This document shows, one piece after another, positions 7,300-14,075 of a stretch of 23,308 nt of DNA. The translations under genes were made by a program, and so were the position numbers. Numbering within the stretch: the stretch's first letter is position 1; the number at the start of each line of letters is the position of its first letter. The notes under the pieces are model-generated. The model saw nothing but the letters and a program-made list of their open reading frames with translations, was not told where the DNA came from and made no database searches. Location: NCBI GenBank assembly GCA_038237515.1, contig JBBRYP010000067.1:1-23308 (forward strand), read 5' to 3'. The stretch is from JBBQDZ01 sp038237515 (lineage in GTDB: Bacteria; Actinomycetota; Thermoleophilia; Gaiellales; Gaiellaceae).

Positions 7300-8073
7300 A
7301 TCGCGTCCCTCCAGAAGCTGCTCGAACGGCGGGCTCATGACTGCCGCCTGACACCCGATCGGGCGCTGGCCGATCTCGACGAGGCTGAAGAGTTCCTGCG
7401 CGACCGCGGCCCGCTGACGCGCACGGTGGACTGCTCGCTGCCGAGCCTCTACGAGGCTTGCCACGAGAAGCCGTACGCACCGTCGAAGCCGGGGTTCGGG
7501 CAGTGGCCGAGGACGAAGTACTGGTGGGCTTGGGCGCTCTCGGACCGGCCCGGGGTGTGGATCCTGAAGCTCCACCGCGGCAAGAACCTGCTGGTGGCCG
7601 GCGAGATCGCTGCGCTCGCGGATCCGGTGTGTCGTGCAGAGCTCGAGCACATGGAGGGCGAGGATCCTGCCTGGGCGCGGCTGCTGGCGCACCTCTGCGA
7701 GGCGGGGCCCTCGACGCTCGAGGATCTCCAGGTCGAGCTCGCTCTGAAGCCGCGGGAGCTGAGGTCGCTGCGCGTCCCACTCGAGCGTTGCGGGGCGGTA
7801 GTCTCGCGGCAGCTCCTGCAGGAGCGCGAAGGAGGCGTCGAGCTGCGGACGACGGAGCTCGCGCGGTGGGATCAGGCGTTCCCGGAGCCGTCGCCGCGGG
7901 GCGGCCTCGAGGATCTCGTCGTCGCGGGGGTTCGAGCGGGTGTGCTCGCCCGCGAGGACGAGCTCGGCAGATGGTTCAGCTGGCGCCGGCTCTGGCGCAC
8001 GGAGCTCGTAGACGACCTGGTGCGGGCGGGACGGCTCTACCGCCCGGAGTCTGGTTGGGTCGCGGAGGCGTAG
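7300..8073 (+). CDS. Winged-helix-like protein of unknown function (possibly AlkZ/YcaQ-related), non-canonical start
   Basis: About 257 residues if started at 7300. The centre has FGQWPRTKYWWAW and LKLHRGKNLLV. Several helical stretches that look like winged-helix units follow, and TTELARWDQAF lies toward the end. From memory this resembles actinobacterial proteins loosely tied to the AlkZ/YcaQ (HTH_42) glycosylase superfamily; I do not see a glycosylase active site. The first GTG is at 7426, but coding-like sequence with strong G/C third positions (ASLQKLLERRAHDCRLTPDR and onward) extends upstream with no ATG, GTG or TTG. ATC at 7300 sits 6 bases after TATAAG, and CTG at 7318 is another option. 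The conservative CDS is 7426-8073 (215 aa). Convergent with the B12 operon. Confidence 0.65.
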   Translation: MASLQKLLERRAHDCRLTPDRALADLDEAEEFLRDRGPLTRTVDCSLPSLYEACHEKPYAPSKPGFGQWPRTKYWWAWALSDRPGVWILKLHRGKNLLVAGEIAALADPVCRAELEHMEGEDPAWARLLAHLCEAGPSTLEDLQVELALKPRELRSLRVPLERCGAVVSRQLLQEREGGVELRTTELARWDQAFPEPSPRGGLEDLVVAGVRAGVLAREDELGRWFSWRRLWRTELVDDLVRAGRLYRPESGWVAEA

Positions 8074-8095
8074 CTGGGTGCCACGGCCTCTCCAC

Positions 8096-8106
8096 GGGTC
8101 TGACCC
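8096..8106. repeat. Small palindrome in a convergent gap
   Basis: GGGTC-T-GACCC is a perfect palindrome in the 64-bp gap between the winged-helix-like stop and the end of the B12 operon. It may be a short end signal or a remnant of a REP-like unit; a related GGGGACAGACCC string is at 20825-20836. Confidence 0.25.
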
Positions 8107-8137
8107 CTGGGCGAAGGTCGGCTCGGTGCTTCATTCG

Positions 8138-8953
8138 CTAGCGCGCGAGACGAAGCGGGAACGGCTTGCGAGCGATCGCCATCGCCACCTGGGCCGTCAC
8201 CCAAACGGGTGTCGCGACGTAGCGTGCCGAGTAGCGGTAGCTGCCGTCGTCGCGCCGGAGGCGGGCCAGGTAGCGAAGGGCAGGCGCTCCCGCCGGTGCC
8301 CCGGCGGCGACGAGCGCCTGGATCGCCCACGCAGTCGACTGGGCATCCGAGCCCCGCCCCTCGCTCAGCTCGAAGCCGCCGTCCGGATTCTGGAGGCGGC
8401 GGAGGTAGGCGAGTCCCCGGCCGATGGGACGGCCGCTCACTCCGAGGGCCCGCAGGGCCTGAATTGCCGCCGCTGTGTCGTTGGAGTCGGGACCTCCCCC
8501 CACGCTCCACGACCAGCCCCCCGAGCGCGACTGGTGCGCGAGGAGGTAGCCGCGGGTTGCGGTGGGGACGGGCACGCCGGCCTGCTTCAACGCGAACACA
8601 CCCCAGATCGTGGAGCTGAGCGTCGCTCCGATCGAACCGTTCGGGTGCTCGAGCGCCTCGACGCGAGCGCGGAGGCGGTCGGTTGACGCGCCCGCGACGA
8701 CCTCTGCGGCGAGCGCCAGCTCGAGGTCGGTCGCGCTGGCGAGATCAGACTCGTGGCGGGCCAGGTAATCCCTGCTCTCCATGGGCACAGGAACGCCTTC
8801 GGCAGCAAGCGCCAGCACCGCCCACGCCGTCAGTCCCGGCGTAGCCGGCGATCCCGGCTCGGCAAATCCGCCGTCGGCGCATCGATGAGCCTGAAGGAAG
8901 CCGCTGGGACCTCCGAGCGCTACGGCCGCTGCGAGCACGGCGAGAGTCCTCAT
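8138..8953 (-). CDS. Exported alpha/alpha-toroid protein with prenyltransferase/squalene-cyclase-like repeats, 271 aa
   Basis: After a short hydrophobic start (residues 1-17) there are six helical repeats beginning near residues 19, 64, 100, 137, 183 and 228. Several show the QxxDGGF or NPDGGF turn (e.g. QNPDGGFELS) and D-x-x-x-T-A-x-A-I-Q-A-L helices at 156-167 and 203-214. Six such repeats would close one alpha6/alpha6 barrel, half the size of a triterpene cyclase. The catalytic DxDD motif of squalene-hopene cyclases is not seen, so an enzyme role is unlikely. The N-terminal domain of animal transcobalamin and intrinsic factor is this kind of barrel. Last gene of the riboswitch-controlled ECF operon; its ATG overlaps the S-component stop (ATGA). 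Predicted role: extracytoplasmic corrinoid binding, possibly with the DUF4430 proteins. Export is likely but the signal peptide is short. Confidence 0.82.
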   Translation of the reverse strand: MRTLAVLAAAVALGGPSGFLQAHRCADGGFAEPGSPATPGLTAWAVLALAAEGVPVPMESRDYLARHESDLASATDLELALAAEVVAGASTDRLRARVEALEHPNGSIGATLSSTIWGVFALKQAGVPVPTATRGYLLAHQSRSGGWSWSVGGGPDSNDTAAAIQALRALGVSGRPIGRGLAYLRRLQNPDGGFELSEGRGSDAQSTAWAIQALVAAGAPAGAPALRYLARLRRDDGSYRYSARYVATPVWVTAQVAMAIARKPFPLRLAR

Positions 8954-9684
8954 GTCCAGACGACCTCAGTGTGCAGGCGGCGCCCGTAGCGCTCGAGCAG
9001 CCGTCGCAGCTCCGGTCCGCCGACCAGTGCCAGCACGAGGTTGCCTCCAGCGTGCGCGGCATCGAACCAGAGGCCGCGGCCGAGCTGGAAGGTCAGGGCC
9101 GCCCCCGTGTGCGGGAAGAAGCTGTACCACTCCCACACGTCCATGACGATGCTGAACGCGAAGCCGAGAACGAGGCACGCCAGGGCGAACGGCACCCGGC
9201 GGCGCAGGACGGGAGCGGCGACGCCGCAGATCGCGCCGCAACCGCCCCAGGCGAGCATCTGCCACGGAGTCCACGGACCCTGCCCGAGGAAGAAGTTCGA
9301 GACGAGAGCCGCAACCGCGCCGACCGCGAAGCCCGCGCGGGCCCCGAGGGCGACTCCGGCCGCGGCCACCATCACGGTCACCGGCTGGACGCCGGGAACA
9401 GCGTCGAAGAGAACGCGGCCGGCGGCGGCGGCCGATCCGAGCGTCCCGACCAGGGCGATCTCGGCCGCGTGCCCCGGACCGGACTCGAGCCAGGCCACGC
9501 CGGCGAGCACGAGCGCCGAGGCGACCAGGAGCAGCGAGAGCGCGGAGTCGTGGGGCGAGAGCGCGGTCCACGCAGCCGCGGCGAGCGCGGTGGCGGCCGC
9601 GGCGGCCGCGACCACCCTCGAGCTCGTCCGTTCGCGCAGGCGCTGCCGGCCCCATCGTCTGGCGGCGAGAGAACTCCTAGGCAT
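8950..9684 (-). CDS. ECF transporter S component, predicted cobalamin/corrinoid-specific, 244 aa
   Basis: An integral membrane protein with about six to seven hydrophobic segments after a basic N-terminus. Conserved-looking blocks are AAAAGRVLFDAVPGVQP (85-101) and NFFLGQGPWTPWQMLAWG (130-147), typical of a group of ECF substrate-capture subunits. It sits directly after the fused ATPase with an 8-bp overlap, in an operon that also encodes EcfT. This makes a complete dedicated (group I) ECF importer. Substrate is inferred from the B12 riboswitch upstream. A precursor such as cobinamide or dimethylbenzimidazole cannot be excluded. The ATG at 9684 fits both the overlap and the first helix. Confidence 0.85.
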   Translation of the reverse strand: MPRSSLAARRWGRQRLRERTSSRVVAAAAAATALAAAAWTALSPHDSALSLLLVASALVLAGVAWLESGPGHAAEIALVGTLGSAAAAGRVLFDAVPGVQPVTVMVAAAGVALGARAGFAVGAVAALVSNFFLGQGPWTPWQMLAWGGCGAICGVAAPVLRRRVPFALACLVLGFAFSIVMDVWEWYSFFPHTGAALTFQLGRGLWFDAAHAGGNLVLALVGGPELRRLLERYGRRLHTEVVWT

Positions 9685-11035
9685 GAACGACGTCCGACTC
9701 GTTGTCTAGAGTGACAACGTGATCTGCAACCGAATCGGCGAAGATCCTGTCGTGCGTGATCACGAGCGTCGCCCGCTCGCCCGACTGACGGCGCAGAAGC
9801 TTCGCCAGCTCGTCCTTTCGCTCCGGATCCACGCCGCGCGTCGGTTCGTCCAGCACGAGCAGGTCGGGCTCCGTCACGAGCACGCACGCGAGCGCGAGGC
9901 GCTCCCGCTCGCCGCTCGAGAGGTCGCGCGGGTGTCGCTCTCCATGGCCGCCGAGCCCGACGCAGGCAAGGGCCCTCGCCGCCCGCTCGCGATCGCCGCC
10001 TACCCCGAGAGCAACCTCGTCGACGGCCCGCTCGCGGACGAGGTACCGCCCCGGGTCCTGCGAGAGGTACGCGGCCCTGCCGCGGCGCGCGACGGTCCCG
10101 GTTGAAGCCTCGAGCAGGCCAGCGGCGAGCTTTCCGAGCGTGGTCTTGCCGGCGCCGTTCGGGCCGCTCAAAACGACAATTTGCCCGCGCCTCAAGTGGA
10201 GCGAGAACTCTGAGAGGACGGGCGGGCCGCCCCGATAGGCGTACCACACGTCCTCGAGACGGCAGACGAGCTCGCCGGGCAGCGCGGGCGCGGGATGCTC
10301 GACGAAGATCCGCGGCACGTACGCCGGGCGGTTGCTCGCGAGCCAGGCGAGCCCGTCGGTGCGCGGCGCGTCCAGCACGATCTGGCCGCGCTCGAGAAAG
10401 ACGATGCGGTCGACGTCGTCGAGCACCCGGTCGGGGCGCTGCTCCGAGAGAACGACGGCCCCACGCCAGCCGGACTCCCGCGCGAGCTCGAGCGGGCTGG
10501 GTGCCTCCGCGTCTAGCTGCGAGGTCGGTTCGTCGAGCAGGAGCAACCGCGGCTCGAGCGCGAGCGCCGAAGCGAGGCAGACGCGCTGGAGCTCCCCGCC
10601 GGAGAGCTCGGTCGTCTGCCGCTCGAAGAGGTGTTCCGCACCGACCGCGGCGAGCGCCTCGCGCGCGCGGCCGGCAATGCTCCCCGCCGCCGTGCCGAGA
10701 TTCTCGAGGCCGAACGAGACCTCCCGCTCGACGCTCGCGAAGACGACCTGGTCCTCAGGGTCCTGGAAGAGGGTCGCGACGGTGCCGGCCAGCTCGGCAG
10801 GCCGCACGCGCCTGGTATCCCGCCCGGCGACCTCGACGCTCCCAGAGAACGTCCCGCCGTGGAAGTGCGGTACGAGCCCGGCAAGCGCTCGCAGGAGCGT
10901 CGACTTCCCACATCCGGATGCACCGAGCAGGGCGACCACCTCGTCGGGGCGGACGTCGAGGCTCACCCCGTCGAGCGCCGGCTCGTCCCTGCCGGGGTAG
11001 CTGAAGCGAAGGTCGCGGACGCTCGCTAGAGCCAC
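9677..11035 (-). CDS. Fused double ATPase of an ECF transporter, 452 aa
   Basis: Two ABC ATPase domains in one chain energise substrate import through EcfT. Domain 1: Walker A GASGCGKS (38-45), Q-loop Gln91 in FQDPEDQVVF, signature LSGGE (144-148), Walker B LLLLDEP (164-170). Domain 2: Walker A GPNGAGKT (291-298), Q-loop Gln326, signature LSSGE (372-376), Walker B LVLDEP (393-398), switch His428 in ITHD. In domain 1 the switch-histidine position is Gln199 (LSEQRPD instead of the usual EHR), and the stretch between Walker B and this point looks short. This suggests one weakened hydrolysis site. The GTG start at 11035 overlaps the EcfT stop by 10 bp; homology begins at once. Confidence 0.93.
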   Translation of the reverse strand: MALASVRDLRFSYPGRDEPALDGVSLDVRPDEVVALLGASGCGKSTLLRALAGLVPHFHGGTFSGSVEVAGRDTRRVRPAELAGTVATLFQDPEDQVVFASVEREVSFGLENLGTAAGSIAGRAREALAAVGAEHLFERQTTELSGGELQRVCLASALALEPRLLLLDEPTSQLDAEAPSPLELARESGWRGAVVLSEQRPDRVLDDVDRIVFLERGQIVLDAPRTDGLAWLASNRPAYVPRIFVEHPAPALPGELVCRLEDVWYAYRGGPPVLSEFSLHLRRGQIVVLSGPNGAGKTTLGKLAAGLLEASTGTVARRGRAAYLSQDPGRYLVRERAVDEVALGVGGDRERAARALACVGLGGHGERHPRDLSSGERERLALACVLVTEPDLLVLDEPTRGVDPERKDELAKLLRRQSGERATLVITHDRIFADSVADHVVTLDNESDVVHA

Positions 11036-11712
11036 AGCACCCCCGCCGCAACCAGCGCCGGCGCGAATGCGAGGCCGAGTCGATCCAGCGCGGTCCACCG
11101 CGGACCGGGCGCTCGCGTCGCACCGGGTCGTCCGAAGCCGCGTGCCTCCATGGCCTCCGCGAGATTCAGGCCCCGCTCGAGCGAGCCGGCCAGGAGGGGC
11201 GAGACGAGTCGTGCCCGCCCGCGCACTCCGGTCACCTTCACCCCGCGACCGCGCAGCGCCTCGAGGAGCCCGACGGCGTCGCGCTCGAGCGTCGGCAAGA
11301 GGCGGGTCGCGAGCGCGACGGCGAGTACCGAGCGGCGCGCGAACCAGGCCGCCTGGAGGAGCCGGTCGTGATCGAGCCGGAGGGCATAGGCGGCGAATGC
11401 CAGCGTCACCGCCCCGAGGCGAAGTGCCTGAACGCCGCCCGCGGCCAGCTCCTCCGTCGTCACGTCGAGGTGCCCGAGCACGGGGATCGTTGGCCCGCTC
11501 CAGAGCACGTGGAGTCCCCTCACCTCGACGAAGGGCGTGACGAGGAAGATCGTCACCGGCGTGATCAGGGCTGCGGTCAGGTAGGGCCAGCGGCGCCCTC
11601 GCGCGCCGAGGCAGACGGCGAGGGCCACCGCGGCGATCGTCGCGATCGCCCACCACTCGTGCGCGAGCAGGGCGGCGGCTGCGAGCGCGGCGAGCACCAC
11701 CGCCGCCGGCAC
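11026..11712 (-). CDS. ecfT: EcfT/CbiQ-type transmembrane coupling protein, 228 aa
   Basis: The T component couples the ATPases to the substrate-binding S subunit. It has about five to six membrane segments. It also has the two cytoplasmic coupling motifs of the family: ALRGRG at 152-157 and AMEARGFG at 187-194, with the Ala-Arg-Gly cores that dock into the ATPase grooves. The GTG start lies 5 bases after the stop of the DUF4430 lipoprotein gene, with only a weak GAG upstream, so translational coupling is likely. Its stop overlaps the ATPase start. Confidence 0.92.
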   Translation of the reverse strand: MPAAVVLAALAAAALLAHEWWAIATIAAVALAVCLGARGRRWPYLTAALITPVTIFLVTPFVEVRGLHVLWSGPTIPVLGHLDVTTEELAAGGVQALRLGAVTLAFAAYALRLDHDRLLQAAWFARRSVLAVALATRLLPTLERDAVGLLEALRGRGVKVTGVRGRARLVSPLLAGSLERGLNLAEAMEARGFGRPGATRAPGPRWTALDRLGLAFAPALVAAGVLWL

Positions 11713-11717
11713 CGAGC

Positions 11718-12425
11718 TCAGGGTGCCACCTCGTATCGGAATCGAAACGGCGTGGGCCGGCGCACGAGGTCGTGCCAGTCGCCCCTGAAGAGGACGCGCA
11801 CCGGCGAGCCCGGCGACGTATTGCCCGGTTCGAGCGCGGCCCGGAAGGTCGTGCTCTTGCCGTCGCCCATGAGGACGAGAACGCTGTTGACTCCTCTGGG
11901 AACGACCGCTCCGTAGGGCAGCACCTTGCGCGCGTGAAGAAGATTGCCGACGGCACGCCCCGCTTCAGGGAAGTCGCTGACGACGATCGTCGGATGGCTC
12001 CGTCCCGCGTAGCCGTGGAGGAATGGCTCGGGGAAGGCGCCGACGACGACAGGGACGTGGACGGCGGCACCGCGCCACGATCGAAAGTCCCACCACTCCA
12101 CGTCCCCCGGGCGCAAGGTGTACTCACTCGCGCTGCGGTCCGCCTCGTAGCCGTTCACGAAGTAGAACCAGTCGCGCTGCCCGGAGGCGCTCCCCTGCAG
12201 ACCCTGGATCGACTGCACGAAGCGCCCCCCGTAGCGGGTCTTCACCTTCGCTTCGCGCTCGAGCGCCTGGCTCGCGGTCAGGCCCGCCGGCACCTGGCGC
12301 ACGAGGAGCACGCGCGCCCCGCGATCCCGCGTCACCCAGAGCGTCGCGCTGCCGTGCCCCCCTGCCTCCGAGCCGCAGCCGCTGAGCGCGGCGGCGGCCA
12401 GGAGTACGAGCAGGACCCCCCTCAC
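11718..12425 (-). CDS. DUF4430 (transcobalamin C-terminal-like) lipoprotein, 235 aa
   Basis: The signal sequence ends in lipobox LSGC with Cys17, so the protein should be lipid-anchored on the outer membrane face. Residues about 45-118 fit DUF4430: a VPAGLTASQALERE start, then RDWFYFVNGYEADRSASEY and LRPGDVEWWDF. This small beta domain is the one at the C-terminus of transcobalamin and intrinsic factor. About 115 further residues follow (from Ala120) with no domain I recognise. The GTG start overlaps the upstream TGA as GTGA; longer frames upstream are shadows of the neighbouring gene. Second gene under the cobalamin riboswitch. Likely role: corrinoid capture for the ECF importer encoded next. 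Confidence 0.86.
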   Translation of the reverse strand: MRGVLLVLLAAAALSGCGSEAGGHGSATLWVTRDRGARVLLVRQVPAGLTASQALEREAKVKTRYGGRFVQSIQGLQGSASGQRDWFYFVNGYEADRSASEYTLRPGDVEWWDFRSWRGAAVHVPVVVGAFPEPFLHGYAGRSHPTIVVSDFPEAGRAVGNLLHARKVLPYGAVVPRGVNSVLVLMGDGKSTTFRAALEPGNTSPGSPVRVLFRGDWHDLVRRPTPFRFRYEVAP

Positions 12426-13018
12426 GGAAGGGAGTTGGAGCGCACAAAGCCGAAGTGGACGGCCTTCACGAGCCCGCGATGCGGCCCCGGGCATGTCTTT
12501 GCGCCGGCGACCTTGACGACGCGGCCGTCGAGCTGGAGGAAGGCGCCAGCAGGCGAGACGGGCTTTCCCTGGTCGTCCTGGGCGGTGACGGCGTAGCAGC
12601 CGCGGCCGGCTAGCGCGATGCGCAGCGTGGCGGGACCGGCGCCGCTCGAGGAGAAGGTGGCCCAGTACCACAGAACGGTGTCGCCGTCCCTCAACGCCAC
12701 CTTGTCCGCCCCGACGGGGGGGAGGGCGCCGTTGACCTTGAACACCCAGCCGTTGGAGGCATCGGCGGCGTAGCGGCCTATCTGATCGACGTACGACCCG
12801 AAAGAGCTCGTTGCCAGGTGGTAATAGAACTCGCCGGCGATGCTCGCAGACTCGAGGGTCTGCAGCGGAGTCGCGCCGCTCGCGCGTGGCTCCGTCGAGC
12901 CGAAGATGGTGGCGTTCCTGCCTTCCACGCGAACGTGGACGAGGGCGGCGGGAGCCGCCGCTACCAGAATCGCGGCAGCCGCGAGGGCTGCCGGGAGGCC
13001 GAAGAGTCGTCGAGACAC
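12422..13018 (-). CDS. Exported DUF4430 (transcobalamin C-terminal-like) protein, 198 aa
   Basis: N-terminal Arg-Arg followed by a long Ala/Leu hydrophobic stretch (about 5-27) predicts export; there is no lipobox Cys. DUF4430-like region about 50-122: TPLQTLESASIAGEFYYH, NGWVFKVNG (89-97) and LRDGDTVLWYW. The C-terminal 75 residues include Cys141 and Cys176, a possible disulfide. The GTG at 13018 was chosen for the excellent AAGGAGG 4 bases upstream and the signal peptide immediately after. First gene of the operon, 31 bp after the riboswitch closing stem. It differs strongly from the adjacent DUF4430 lipoprotein, so the pair is old or the roles differ. Probable extracellular cobalamin-binding component. 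Confidence 0.86.
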   Translation of the reverse strand: MSRRLFGLPAALAAAAILVAAAPAALVHVRVEGRNATIFGSTEPRASGATPLQTLESASIAGEFYYHLATSSFGSYVDQIGRYAADASNGWVFKVNGALPPVGADKVALRDGDTVLWYWATFSSSGAGPATLRIALAGRGCYAVTAQDDQGKPVSPAGAFLQLDGRVVKVAGAKTCPGPHRGLVKAVHFGFVRSNSLP

Positions 13019-13022
13019 GAAT

Positions 13023-13029
13023 CCTCCTT
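13023..13029 (-). promoter_or_regulatory. Strong ribosome binding site of the first B12-operon gene
   Basis: AAGGAGG on the minus strand, 4 bases before the GTG at 13018. It fixes this start against longer frames. A CCTC about 7 bases upstream (13034-13037) could pair with GAGG and hide the site, fitting riboswitch control at translation. Confidence 0.6.
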
Positions 13030-13049
13030 CCGCGAGGGGTTCGGTGGCC

Positions 13050-13194
13050 TCGGCGGGCGGCAGGTCTTCTGACTCGGGGCTCCCCCTCCGCCGCCTTCCC
13101 GGCCTGCGGCCAGTGGCGTCGTGGCGAAGGGCTTCTCCCCTCACAGCGGCGGGACCGTCCCGGGATCTCACCGGGTTCCCTTTCCGCTCGCCGA
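13050..13194 (-). promoter_or_regulatory. Cobalamin (adenosylcobalamin) riboswitch
   Basis: Hallmark elements occur in order on the minus strand: the GGACGGTCCCGCC / GCTGTGA region, the B12-box GCCACTG (13117-13111) followed by GGGAAGGC, and GTCAGAAGACCTGCC (13073-13059). A closing P1 stem is formed by TCGGCG (13194-13189) and CGCCGA (13055-13050). Binding of cobalamin would switch off the six-gene ECF/DUF4430 operon that follows. No T-run terminator is obvious after the aptamer, and a weak pairing near the ribosome binding site favours translational control. Confidence 0.95.
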
Positions 13195-13206
13195 CTTTTC
13201 GGCCGC

Positions 13207-13212
13207 ACCCTA
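13207..13212 (-). promoter_or_regulatory. Possible -10 box for the riboswitch transcript
   Basis: TAGGGT (TAnnnT) on the minus strand would start the RNA near 13200, just before the riboswitch P1 stem. It overlaps the TATCAT box of the divergent VanZ-like gene. No convincing -35. Confidence 0.35.
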
Positions 13213-13216
13213 TCAT
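13211..13216 (+). promoter_or_regulatory. -10 box TATCAT of the VanZ-like gene (leaderless)
   Basis: TATCAT lies 6 bases before the GTG at 13223, with no ribosome binding site between. Confidence 0.5.
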
Positions 13217-13222
13217 CGAGCC

Positions 13223-13579
13223 GTGCCCGCCTCGCGGCTCGTGACGGTGTGGCTGCCGGTGGCGCTGTGGGCCGGGCTCATCTTCGGCCTTTCCTCCGTT
13301 CCAGATCTCGGCACCGGCCTCGGCACCTGGGACCTCGTGCTGCGCAAGCTCGCGCACGCCACCGAGTACGCCATTCTCAGCGCGCTCCTCACGCGGGCGT
13401 TTCGCCGGGAGCCGCTCGCCTTCGTCGTCGGGGTGGCGTACGCGGCGACCGACGAGCTCCACCAGCACTTCGTGCGCGGGCGCCACGCCTCTCCGATCGA
13501 CGTCGCGATCGACGCGGTGGGCGTCCTCCTCGGGGTCCTCGCCTGGCAGCGGCTGCGCAGCTTCCGCTGGGCGCGTTGA
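13223..13579 (+). CDS. VanZ-like family membrane protein, 118 aa
   Basis: Family pattern: first helix ending IFGLSSVPDL, then LRKLAHATEYAILSALL with the conserved K-x2-H-x3-Y, then AYAATDELHQHFVRGRHASPIDVAIDAVG with the D-E-x-x-Q and D-x-x-x-D features. About three to four membrane segments. VanZ confers low-level teicoplanin resistance in enterococci, but most relatives have unknown roles, so no resistance claim is made. The GTG at 13223 was preferred over ATG at 13121: the extra 34 residues would be read from riboswitch antisense, and TATCAT lies 6 bases upstream. Divergent from the B12 operon. Confidence 0.85.
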   Translation: MPASRLVTVWLPVALWAGLIFGLSSVPDLGTGLGTWDLVLRKLAHATEYAILSALLTRAFRREPLAFVVGVAYAATDELHQHFVRGRHASPIDVAIDAVGVLLGVLAWQRLRSFRWAR

Positions 13580-13707
13580 GCGCGCTTCCGACCCCGCCCC
13601 GGATCGATCCGCAGCGCCGGCGACCAAATGGCAAAGGGGGACATGGGTGCGCCGCGAATCGACCCGTTCGGTCGCACGCTTCTACGCGAACTCGGCGCGC
13701 CGGCTCG

Positions 13708-13713
13708 TAAGAT
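13708..13713 (+). promoter_or_regulatory. -10 box TAAGAT of the small coiled-coil gene (leaderless)
   Basis: TAAGAT lies 7 bases before the GTG at 13721 with no ribosome binding site, matching the leaderless spacing seen elsewhere in the window. Confidence 0.4.
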
Positions 13714-13720
13714 CCCACCC

Positions 13721-13942
13721 GTGGAGCACGGTGAGGTCGGAGACCGCCAGCTCGACGCGCTGCTCCAGCGGCTCGATCGCCTGACGGACGAGCTCCGAGG
13801 CCTGAACCGCCGCCTGGACCACGGCGACAACCTCGCTCCGATCGTGCACGAGCTGAGAAGCCTGAACGAGTCGCTCCAGTCGCTCGCCTACGCCGCACTC
13901 GGACAGCAGGGCCCGCAGGTGCGCCGCCGCCGCAGCGGCTGA
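13721..13942 (+). CDS. Small coiled-coil protein of unknown function, 73 aa
   Basis: After a short lead, residues about 9-40 form a heptad-like amphipathic helix (LDALLQRLDRLTDELRGLNR). A second helix (PIVHELRSLNESLQSLAYAAL) and an Arg-rich tail (RRRRS) follow. No known domain recognised. The start GTG 13721 is supported by TAAGAT 7 bases upstream and by G/C-rich third positions beginning here. Longer in-frame starts at ATG 13628 (104 aa) and ATG 13643 are possible, but their codons look non-coding. The basic tail could bind nucleic acid or membrane; this is speculation. Confidence 0.55.
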   Translation: MEHGEVGDRQLDALLQRLDRLTDELRGLNRRLDHGDNLAPIVHELRSLNESLQSLAYAALGQQGPQVRRRRSG

Positions 13943-14038
13943 CGATCCACACCGCCGGCCCAGTCACCTCCGCCGGCCGGCCGCTCCACTCCAAGTAACA
14001 GCCATTCAGCTGGCTTCGACAACCAAGGGCGGTTCGCT

Positions 14039-14061
14039 CCTAGTAACACAGTGTTACTAGG
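14039..14061. repeat. Perfect 23-bp AT-richer palindrome
   Basis: Two 11-base arms, CCTAGTAACAC and GTGTTACTAGG, around a single A (14050) are perfectly complementary. A further AGTAACA lies at 13994-14000. It stands out from the GC-rich surroundings. It is in the gap between the small coiled-coil gene (plus) and the end of the beta-propeller gene (minus). It may be an operator-like protein site or a two-way hairpin; no T-run is present on either side. Confidence 0.6.
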
Positions 14062-14075
14062 CGTGCTCGGCGGCT

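Noticed and set aside
8138..8953. Squalene-hopene cyclase or prenyltransferase enzyme
   Set aside because: Only six short repeats, no DxDD catalytic motif, about half the required length, and located in a B12 transport operon; a binding-type toroid is more likely.
13121..13222. N-terminal extension of the VanZ-like protein from ATG 13121
   Set aside because: It would be encoded by the antisense of the cobalamin riboswitch and is not membrane-like. GTG 13223 with TATCAT upstream fits better.
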